From the NCBI RefSeq assembly GCF_004210375.1, contig NC_134830.1:4836001-4900000 (forward strand): a stretch of DNA of 64,000 nucleotides, in the 5' to 3' direction. Source of the stretch: Tachypleus tridentatus. Its lineage: Eukaryota; Arthropoda; Merostomata; Xiphosura; Limulidae. The notes under the pieces were generated by a model. That model saw nothing but the letters and a program-made list of their open reading frames with translations, ran no database searches and had not been told where the DNA came from. The position numbers and the translations under genes were made by a program. Shown one piece after another: positions 40,901-52,900 of this stretch; the first letter of the stretch is position 1; each line of letters starts with the position of its first letter.

Positions 40901-43900
40901 ACGTTCTAGAAAGGAAGTAAGGGTGAATTACATTTAACTTTTTAAAAAGTAGGGATTTTTGAGATGAGTAAAAATGTTTTTAACATTAAAAATCACTTTG
41001 CACACTACTATTCAAAACAAAAATTACTTAATACATTCAAGGACAAATATTGTTTTTTAGTTTGTTAAAAAATGAATCACTTAAAAATATAATATTTTAT
41101 GTGTGGAAGACTTATAATGTTTACTGAAAGACTACCAAATTTTGTGAAGGTATACGTCCTATACCAAATGTTGGTATAAAACATATACAGACCTCGTATG
41201 AGTACAAACAGGTCATGTGGTTGGTCACATTGAGCAAATCTGTTGAAAAATTGTGTTTAGAGGAACCTGCCATTCTGTAAGATGAAGATTTTTACAGTTT
41301 TGGTTTAACTACTCTGTAAAGATTATATCAGATTTCATTGGCACATTAAGGTGAAGATTCTTCGTCATGCTACCAACAATAATCTTAATCATTGATCATT
41401 CTAGAAGTGAAAAGGATTTTCTGCATTTATGAAGATGAAATTTGATGTCATGCAGTCTTAAAAAGGAGGGGAGGGTCAAGAGTATGCAGTCTCTCTGACT
41501 GCTCTTATTATTACCCTAAACAAAAGAAATGTTAGAGTATGCAGTCTCTCTGATTGCTCTTATTATTACCCTAAACAACAGAAATGTTAAAGAGAAGACT
41601 TGAAAGTTTTAAAAACGTTTTAATTTTATGTAAGTTTCTCAACCCATAATTAATATCAATAGTGTTGTTGAATCTTTTGTGGAAAGCCTAACATGGCCAG
41701 TTGGTTTGGGCACTTGACCCACAACCGAAAGGTCATGAACTTGAATTCTTGTCCCACCAAATATGCTCCCCCTTTCAGACATGGGGAAGTTATAATGTGA
41801 TGATTCTCAAGATAAAAGTTTCAGCTAAAACACAGAACAATGAAATGATTTCATTTTGTATTCATTTTTTGTGATTGATATACAGTGGAGCTCCGTTAAG
41901 CCACAGTATTTGGGGGGTCAACCTGCTTAACCGCGGCTTAAGTGGTCCGCCGCTTAAACCTTTGTGACTGAAAAGCCGAAGTCGCCAACAGCTCTGCCGA
42001 GGAGCCTCATCCGGGCCATTGCGTGATCATTATATCGGATTATCGAGTTAAAAATAATACTTTAATTATTGATCACTTTTTTCACGGATTTACCGCGGAT
42101 TAACTTTAATGTATGGAGAGGTGTGATTCGGTAACAAAGGCGGCCTCCATAAAGCTGACATAGAGAACAGATAAGATAGATTAACGGTCGATATCTATTG
42201 TAATATATTTTATTTATTTCCCAAATTAAAGCAAATTCTTTTTAAATATCCCCTTCAAGTTATAAAGCCAGGATTAAATTTGTAAGCTGCGTTTTTACAC
42301 GTTCTTAAATTAGCGGTGAGCCGCGATAATCCTCGCTCACAAGACTTGCTACAGCGGCTTAAGCGATTTCGCGGTTTACTGGTCCGCGGCTTAATGGCGC
42401 TCCACTGTACATAGGTGTCTGACACCTGTTTTTTCCAAAAGATTGGTTTGTGAAAATCTTGGAACGTAATGTACCAACTGTTGTAGTCATGACATATCTG
42501 TATAATATTCTTTGTTAATGAAGTTCGAAATGTGTGGGAAAATTATCCTTTTCTGAAAACAGGCTTGTTTTCTTTAAATTTCTCCTAGAAAACATTCTGT
42601 TGTTTGACATAATAAAGTATTGATAAAATAGTATTTTTATATCTGAAGGAGTATTTTACAGAAGGAGAGGACCCTCGTGCTGAAAATGGAGTAATACCTA
42701 CCGGGCAGGCTGATCCAGACCAGCAGAGCTGGCCATCCACGGAATCGAACACAGCCCGACAGTATAGTCGGCAAGATTCTAGTACAGATAATATTATTAT
42801 AACCAACATTACCGATAGGAACACACAGCAAGATGAAGAAGAACGTAAGCTAGTTTGATGTTTGTACAAATCCTAATGAATGAAACTGTATTAAAATTAA
42901 TAATATTTTAATTATCCATCTCTTTACTCCAGGTTATTTAACTTAGAGGTTTTAGTTACAATAAACATCAGTCTGTGTCAAGTTTCACTGAATTTTATTA
43001 AACAGGAAATAAATGTAATGCAAACTATTCCCATTTGAAAGATTGTTTTCGTTGTTGTTTGTTTCAATAAAGTTTCTCTGGAATTTTTTTAAAATTTATT
43101 TATTATATAATACTGATGTATTAGATATCTCAGTGAGAATAACTTCAGAGAGTAGCGATAAAATGAGTTGTTTACTGACTGAGAGGAAAAATGAGGTTTG
43201 AACTTAAACAGATTGTTATTAAAAACTTCTTTAGAATAATCAGCAGTGGGTTTTATGTAGTTTTCTCGTATAGAAAGTGACCAAGAAAACCCATTCTTCA
43301 CTTTGAAGTGTTGCAGAGATACCAGTACTCAAGCATTGGGTGTGAGACTTGTGCTTCTGGGACTATTATTGTGCTTGCACACATTACAAAAAAAAAATTC
43401 CATGGCAGGTGTTTAGTTTTACTGGAAGGTTAACTGGGGTGTTCAGGTATATTAATTTTCCCCTTCACCCTGCTTGCAATAGAATTTTGATATAAACGTT
43501 GGAAGTTTAGATTAAATTTTTGTCAGGCTAATTTTTACCTTGATTGGTATTAAAGTAGTAAGAGTAGTGTCAGAGAAGAGTGAACAAAAGACCTCGGCAG
43601 GTTTGAGGCAGCAGAGAGAAGGTAGTCCAGGCTGGTGCCTGAAGAACGGAAACAAGCAAGTCAACAGAAAATCACTCAAACACCCCAGGGCCAGAGTGAC
43701 TGGGATCTCTAAATCATAACGCCTCAGAATTTGCTGTGGGATGAAATGGGAGTACCCCTAGAAAACCCACTTTAACGGACAGGACGTCGAATTAATTTAT
43801 CCTGTTTGTGTCAATACACTGTGGTTACTGGATTGGTTTTATCCAGGAATTGCATCAGATTACATTGAAAGGTTTCTGTGGGTGTATTCCCCTAGATCCC

Positions 43901-46900
43901 ACTATCAGGTGACTTGCAGTGGCATTCACAGCATTTAATTGCGAATAAAGGGCTTAACTTTTTCAAAAGTCTTGCTCAGGCAGAAGGATCTGGGGGTTTA
44001 TTTCTATATTATATGATCATCATGCTCTACATTATTCCCAATTACAGGATCCAGTCAAGGAATAATGTTGAGATAAACAATCTCAACATGTGATAAGAAT
44101 TTAATTGAACTTGAATCATGTTTTGTCCTTCTACATGTCATCCCAGTAAACATGATCCTTCAGGTGTCCTCACAGACAGCAGTCTCGTCAAATTGACGTC
44201 TTCTTCCTCATAGTTATAGTGACAGTTTTAGTTAGTGTCAACCTTTCTTTTTACTTGTCAAGTAATGGTTGCTGCTTCATCCCCTGATGGTAATATAGCT
44301 GTTTTTGTTAGATCATGTTATCTCAGTTATGGTTGCTGCTTCATCCCCTGGTGGTAATATATATTGTTGTTTTTTATTAGATCATGTTATCTTGTGCTGA
44401 TAACTTAAGTTTCTCAGTTTCATATCTTCAAACACTATACTGTTTTATAGGTGTGGCATTTCAAAATGTCCAAAAGACTTTATGTCATTCAGTAATACAG
44501 TAATCCTAGTTTCTCTTTGATAAAGTTAAAAATCATGTGCTGTGAGAACAGTAAATTTTGTGAAAAATGAAAAATATAGTGGCATTACAGGGCAGTATGA
44601 CTTAGTGGCTTTGGACTCGGAGATGGATGGTTGTGAGGTTGGGGCTGGACCACGTGACATTGCTTTGTTTTTAAGCAAGATACTTAACCTCACTCATTCA
44701 AGCTTACTAAGCTGTTAGCTGGAAATTACCCAGTAATGAACTGGTATCCTGTTGGAGTAGAATAGATGACCATTCTGATCTGTCACTTTAAATTAAAATT
44801 CAAAACCATCATCCCTGTGTACCTGGCAAAGGTACAACTAGGACTTGCATTTTGTTTTTTAACTTTTATAATAAAAATTAATGATTTCTTTCATTCTACA
44901 GGGGGTGTAAAATTAGGACTTGGAGATTTCATTTTCTACAGTGTCTTGGTTGGGAAAGCCTCGTCTTACGGAGACTGGAACACAACCATAGCCTGCTTTG
45001 TAGCCATTTTAATAGTAAGAACTTTTTATTTATCAACACATCACAATAAAGTGTTTTGATATTGAAAGTAAGTTAATAATAAAAAATACATTATTAAGTT
45101 CATGTTGGTTCTGGAAACAATTTGACTTCTAATTTTTCCAGGTAAAAAAGAGCAAGATAACATTCTGTTATGATGAGAGTTTGATTGCTGTAACTTTTAA
45201 TTGTTAAAACAGTCTTCTTGAGAAGAAATCCTGGTGTTCACATTAACATAGACAGATGTATGCATGATGTGAATGTTCTTGTCCTTACCTTACTGCATTT
45301 ACTGATGAATCTGCCTGCAGTATACACAGAGTAATGTTGACTTGTATCCATATTCTCAGAGTCAGGATTCTCCACACTACACAAACTTTGGAAACACATG
45401 TTGTTCCTAACTATAAGTTATATGTACGTGTGTAGAACTGTGGCAGATCACATAATATATTCTTTAAATTTTTAACATTTTACAATGAGTTTGATATTAT
45501 ACACACGAGTTTGTATACACATATGCACATTCAGTATTTATACCATAACGTTTTATGCAGTATGTGTATCTTCACAACATTTGGTAGACTTTTAGTAAAG
45601 ACTACAAGTTTTTGTACACAAAAAATTAGGGTTTTTAATGAAGTATTTTTACTAAGGATTTGTTTGTGAAGAGATCAGTTTTGATTTGTTACTAGTCCAA
45701 GTGTGAAGTGATTTCATGTTATGATAAAAAAAACAACAACAAAAACTATTCCTTGGCTCCAAAATTGCAAAGGTTATTTGCATAATCTCTAAAACCTCCT
45801 AAATGCAGTTCAGACATTTGTTTTCAGTAAGACTATATTTTATCTGTTATTTTCTGTACCCTAACTATGTGGGGTCTGTCAATTTGACTGACCTCGTAAC
45901 CACCTTAAAAAAGTAGGTAACAAACCTTACTTTGTTCATGCTTAAATAACTATAAATTATAACAAGACAATACAAATATTTAGTTTAAATAGCATAAGTT
46001 TCATAGAATTATGTATTTAAATATATTTTTATTATTTTGACCTTTCACTTATACCTGGCTAACATCACATAATTAGCATTGAAGCAGTGCACATGCATTC
46101 AATTTGCCATATCCAATATTATAAAACTAACCTTTAGTTTTTACAAAGTAACCCTGTCTGTCTGTGTTTTAGTAACTGGTATTTTGTTACATACAATCAC
46201 ATTATCCTATATATATATATATATATGTATGTATATAGATCACTACTATTTAGAAATAAGTTATTAAAATTAATTTTCTTGAAATATCCTTCATGAAATC
46301 TTGGTTCTAAAGAACATGGTAGGTAATTCACAGATTAAAATGGCTGACAAAACCACTATGGGTACATTCTGAGCTATTGATTGGTTATTGAAGTAAGTGT
46401 ACATGAGGGACCATTTCTGCGGTGACATGGCTTTTGACCTGTGACCTGTTGCAAAAGGATTATCAGAATGCAGTACATTACCTATCTATACTGAAATTCT
46501 GTTAACTACAAAAATAAAATTCTGCATACACAAGTTGGCATAATTAGGAAACATGGTATCTTCATCACACAAGAAACCTAATACTTTAATCATGACCATC
46601 TTTCAGAAAATTTTACTTACTCTGTAATGGTAGCTTTCACGTCCTTTAATTCTTAGCATATTTGAGAGGTTTTCAAGAATATCACCTCAGAAGTATGAGA
46701 AAGTTACTTGTATACAGTTGATATAATTTTCAGTTGTTTTGTGTGTGTTACTGGCATGATATAAAATTTATTTTAATTTTATAAATATTATAACCTTGAG
46801 TTTGTTACAAGTGACAACTTTATTCTTTGAGTTTCACTCATTAATTTTTTTTGCCATTGCTACATAGTCCTGAATTTTTGCTTCTATAGACTTGGTGCAA

Positions 46901-49900
46901 TTATTCTATAATGGACTTGTTAGTGTAGCCACAAAGTAACAGTATAATGGTACCAATGATTTCCTATCTGAAGGAAGTTGCTGGTTACATGACTTAGTAT
47001 GTCAGCTGCTTTATGAATGGTATTAGATCAGTAATGCATTATAAGTGGAAGTAAAAGTATATGTTTTCATGTTTTGTGAACTTCAAATCTAACCTGTTCT
47101 CACTCAGTTCTCATTACAAACAATCCTTATTTAGCTTGTTTTTCCCTCACAAGTATTTTTGTTCATGTCTTATGTTTCACTTCTATTCGTGGTAGTCACT
47201 TACAGCTTAGTGCTTCAGTTTGTTTTATTATAACTTCAACCATACTAGGGGTATCTGCTCTGTGGGTACCATCAAAATAATATAATATCAGTAGTCAACC
47301 AGGTACTCATTGTGCAGAGTACAACAATATATCAGGCTGTTGCATACGAAATGTCAAATTTTAAACTCAATTTTTAGTGGCTGAAAGAGAAACATTACCA
47401 TAAATTTGTTGCAATAATGCAGTATACTGTCTGGTTCACTTCAAGCTTACTTTAATAATGTAGTATACTGTCTGGTTCACTTTAAGCTTACTTTAATAAT
47501 GTAGTATACTGTCTGGTTCACTTTAAGCTTACTTTAATAATGTAGTATACTGTCTGGTTCACTTCAAGCTTACTTTAATAATGTAGTATACTGTCTGGTT
47601 CACTTTAAGCTTACTTTAATAATGTAGTATACTGTCTGGTTCACTTCAAGCTTACTTTAATAATGTAGTATACTGTCTGGTTCACTTCAAGCTTACTTTA
47701 ATAATGTAGTATACTGTCTGGTTCACTTCAAACTTACTTTAATAATGTAGTATACTGTCTGTTTCACTTTAAGCTTACTTTAATAATGTAGTATACTGTC
47801 TGGTTCACTTTAAGCTTACTTTAATAATGTAGTATACTGTCTGGTTCACTTCAAAGCTTACTTTAATAATGTAGTATACTGTCTGGTTCACTTTAAGCTT
47901 ACTTTAATAATGTAGTATACTGTCTGGTTCACTTCAAGCTTACTTTAATAATGTAGTATACTGTCTGGTTCACTTCAAGCTTACTTTAATAATGTAGTAT
48001 ACTGTCTGGTTCACTTCAAACTTACTTTAATAATGTAGTATACTGTCTGTTTCACTTTAAGCTTACTTTAATAATGTAGTATACTGTCTGGTTCACTTCA
48101 AGCTTACTTTAATAATGTAGTATACTGTCTGGTTCACTTCAAACTTACTTTAATAATGTAGTATACTGTCTGGTTCACTTTAAGCTTACTTTAATAATGC
48201 AGTATACTGTCTGGTTCACTTCAAGCTTACTTTAATAATGTAGTATACTGTCTGGTTCACTTTAAGCTTACTTTAATAATGTAGTATACTGTCTGGTTCA
48301 CTTTAAGCTTACTTTAATAATGTAGTATACTGTCAGGTTCACTTTAAGCTTACTTTAATAATGTAGTATACTGTCTGGTTCACTTCAAACTTACTTTAAT
48401 AATGTAGTATACTGTCTGGTTCACTTTAAGCTTACTTTAATAATGTAGTATACTGTCTGGTTCACTTTAAGCTTACTTTAATAATGCAGTATACTGTCTG
48501 GTTCACTTTAAGCTTACTTTAATAATGCAGTATACTGTCTGGTTCACTTTAAGCTTACTTTAATAATGTAGTATACTGTCAGGTTCACTTTAAGCTTACT
48601 TTAATAATGTAGTATACTGTCTGGTTCACTTCAAGCTTACTTTAATAATGTAGTATACTGTCTGGTTCACTTCAAGCTTACTTTAATAATGTAGTATACT
48701 GTCTGGTTCACTTTAAGCTTACTTTAATAATGTAGTATACTGTCTGGTTCACTTTAAGCTTACTTTAATAATGTAGTATACTGTCTGGTTCACTTCAAGC
48801 TTACTTTAATAATGTAGTATACTCTCTGGTTCACTTCAAGCTTACTTAAATAATGTAGTATACTGTCTGGTTCACTTCAAGCTTACTTTAATAATATAGT
48901 ATATTGTCTGGTTCACTTCAGGCTTACTTAAGTAATGTAGTATACTGTCTGGTTCACTTCAAGTTTGCTTTAATAATGTAGTGTACTGTTTGGTTCACTT
49001 CAAGTTTGCTTTAATAATGTATTGTACTGTCTGGTTCACTTCCAGCTTGCTTTAATAATGTAGTGTACTGTCTGGTTCACTTCAAGTTTGCTTTAATAAT
49101 GTAGTGTACTGTCTAGTTCACTTCAAGTTTGCTTTAATAATGTAGTGTACTGTCTGGTTCACTTCAAACTTGCTTTAATAATGTAGTGTACTGTCTGGTT
49201 CACTTCAAACTTGCTTTAATAATGTAGTGTACTGTCTGGTTCACTTCAAGCTTACTTTATTTTTATAATTTTAAAAACTAAATCTTCTTTATGTTCATTT
49301 TTTCACCGTGGATAAAATTAATACTTGTGTAATGTTTTGTACGAGTTCAAGCTTGGTCACAATCTGGTAACAACAGCTCATAATATCAGTCATACATTTG
49401 ATGATGGCACAGCTAATGAGTGCCCAGCACAATATTGGTTTAGAAGATTTTACTGTGGTGACACAGTCCTTGAAAATGAGCTATAGGACTGCTTTCAGAC
49501 AGCCATTAATGAGGAAGAATTGAAGGCTTTGGTTGAATCAGATACTCACCAAACCATGAAAGAACTTGCTGACCAACTTATTGGTCATTATTCAACAGTT
49601 TTCTGACATCTTGAAGTAATTGGTAAGGTGAAAATGCTCAATATATTGGTGCCTCATGAATTGACTGAAAAACCATCAAACAAGACAAGTTGAAATTTGT
49701 TCCTTACTTCCAACAGAAATGGCCCATTTCTCTATAGAATTGTCACCAATAATAAAAGATGGATTCTCCACAACATTCAACAATGATCCAGACAATGGCT
49801 TGACTATGAAAAAGCACCAAAACCAGCTCTTTACCTTAAGAAACTTGTGGTCAGTGTTGTTGGTCATCAGCAGGTGTGATCTGTTTTAAAACTCAGAAGA

Positions 49901-52900
49901 ATCAATCAGAGTAGAGAAATACTGTTGTGAACCTGAAATTATGCACAAACAGTCAATCTCAGTGGACCCATACTGTTTCATGACCTCATGTTTCACACCT
50001 TACTGTTCAAAAACTAAACATTCTTCAGTCTAAAACTTTACCTTATCCACCATACTCACCAAATCTTCCCCCTACAGATTATCACTTTTGAAAGGGAAAA
50101 AAATGTTTACAAACCAAAAATCATTTGAAAGTGTCTTCGTTGCATCACTGGTATCCAGTTCTTTAAAGATGGTATTTATATAAACTTACAAGTCATGGGC
50201 AGAAGTGTATTGAGTCTAAAGGAGCTTATTTTGATTAAACAACAAAAAGATGTACTTGTTTCACATTTTCCTTTAAAAATCCATTTCATCTACAACAGCT
50301 TGATACCTGTACATAATGTTGGTATGTAAAGAATTTATATCATCTACAGCAGCTTGATACCTATACATAATGTTGGTATGCTAAACAATTTATATCATCT
50401 ACCACAGCTTGATACCTATACATAATGTTGGTATGCTAAAGAATTTATATCATCTACAACAGCTTGATACCTATACATAATGTTGGTATGTAAAGAATTT
50501 ATATCATCTACAACAGCTTGATACTGATACATAATGTTGGTATGTAAAGAATTTATATCATCTACAGCAGCTTGATACCTGTACATAATGTAGGTATGCT
50601 AAAGAATTTATATCATCTACAACAGCTTGATACCTGTACATAATGTTGGTATGTAAAGAATTTATATCATCTACAGCAGCTTGATACCTATACATAATGT
50701 TGGTATGTAAAGAATTTATATCATCTACAACAGCTTGATACCTATACATAATGTTGGTATGCTAAAGAATTTATATCATCTACAACAGCTTGATACCTAT
50801 ACATAATGTTGGTATGCTAAAGAATTTATATCATCTACAACAGCTTGATACCTATACATAATGTTGGTATGTAAAGAATTTATATCATCTGCAACATAAA
50901 GAATTTATATCATCTACAACAGCTTGATACCTATACATAATGTTGGTATGCTAAAGAATTTATATCATCTACAACAGCTTGATACCTATACATAATGTAG
51001 GTATGCTAAAGAATTTATATCATCTACAACAGCTTGATACCTATACATAATGTTGGTATGCTAAAGAATTTATATCATCTACAACAGCTTGATACCTATA
51101 CATAATGTTGGTATGCTAAAGAATTTATATCATCTGCAACAGCTTGATACCTATACATAATGTTGGTATGCTAAAGAATTTATATCATCTACAACAGCTT
51201 GATACCTATACATAATGTTGGTATGCTAAAGAATTTATATCATCTACAACAGCTTGATACCTATACATAATGTTGGTATGCTAAAGAATTTATATCATCT
51301 GCAACAGCTTGATACCTATACATAATGTTGGTATGCTAAAGAATTTATATCATCTGCAACAGCTTGATACCTATACATAATGTTGGTATGCTAAAGAATT
51401 TATATCATCTGCAACAGCTTGATACCTATACATAATGTTGGTATGCTAAAGAATTTATATCATCTACAACAGCTTGATACCTATACATAATGTTGGTATG
51501 CTAAAGAATTTATATCATCTGCAACAGCTTGATACCTATACATAATGTTGGTATGCTAAAGAATTTATATCATCTACAACAGCTTGATACCTATACATAA
51601 TGTTGGTATGCTAAAGAATTTATATCATCTACAACAGCTTGATACCTATACATAATGTTGGTATGCTAAAGAATTTATATCATCTGCAACAGCTTGATAC
51701 CTATACATAATGTTGGTATGCTAAAGAATTTATATCATCTACAACAGCTTGATACCTATACATAATGTTGGTATGCTAAAGAATTTATATCATCTACAAC
51801 AGCTTGATACCTATACATAATGTAGGTATGCTAAAGAATTTATATCATCTACAACAGCTTGATACCTATACATAATGTTGGTATGCTAAAGAATTTATAT
51901 CATCTGCAACAGCTTGATACCTATACATAATGTTGGTATGCTAAAGAATTTATATCATCTACAACAGCTTGATACCTATACATAATGTTGGTATGCTAAA
52001 GAATTTATATCATCTACAACAGCTTGATACCTATACATAATGTTGGTATGCTAAAGAATTTATATCATCTACAACAGCTTGATACCTATACATAATGTTG
52101 GTATGCTAAAGAATTTATATCATCTGCAACAGCTTGATACCTATACATAATGTTGGTATGCTAAAGAATTTATATCATCTACAACAGCTTGATACCTATA
52201 CATAATGTTGGTATGCTAAAGAATTTATATCATCTACAACAGCTTGATACCTATACATAATGTAGGTATGCTAAAGAATTTATATCATCTACAACAGCTT
52301 GATACCTATACATAATGTTGGTATGCTAAAGAATTTATATCATCTACAACAGCTTGATACCTATACATAATGTTGGTATGCTAAAGAATTTATATCATCT
52401 ACAACAGCTTGATACCTATACATAATGTTGGTATGCTAAAGAATTTATATCATCTACAACAGCTTGATACCTATACATAATGTTGGTATGCTAAAGAATT
52501 TATATCATCTACAACAGCTTGATACCTATACATAATGTTGGTATGCTAAAGAATTTATATCATCTACAACAGCTTGATACCTATACATAATGTTGGTATG
52601 CTAAAGAATTTATATCATCTACAACAGCTTGATACCTATACATAATGTTGGTATGCTAAAGAATTTATATCATCTACAACAGCTTGATACCTATACATAA
52701 TGTTGGTATGCTAAAGAATTTATATCATCTACAACAGCTTGATACCTATACATAATGTTGGTATGCTAAAGAATTTATATCATCTACAACAGCTTGATAC
52801 CTATACATAATGTTGGTATGCTAAAGAATTTATATCATCTACAACAGCTTGATACCTATACATAATGTTGGTATGCTAAAGAATTTATATCATCTACAAC

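Noticed and set aside
50558-50749. Minus-strand open frame with [16 protein letters not shown]-type repeats
   Set aside because: It lies in the 55-bp array, where one frame happens to lack stops for a few units.
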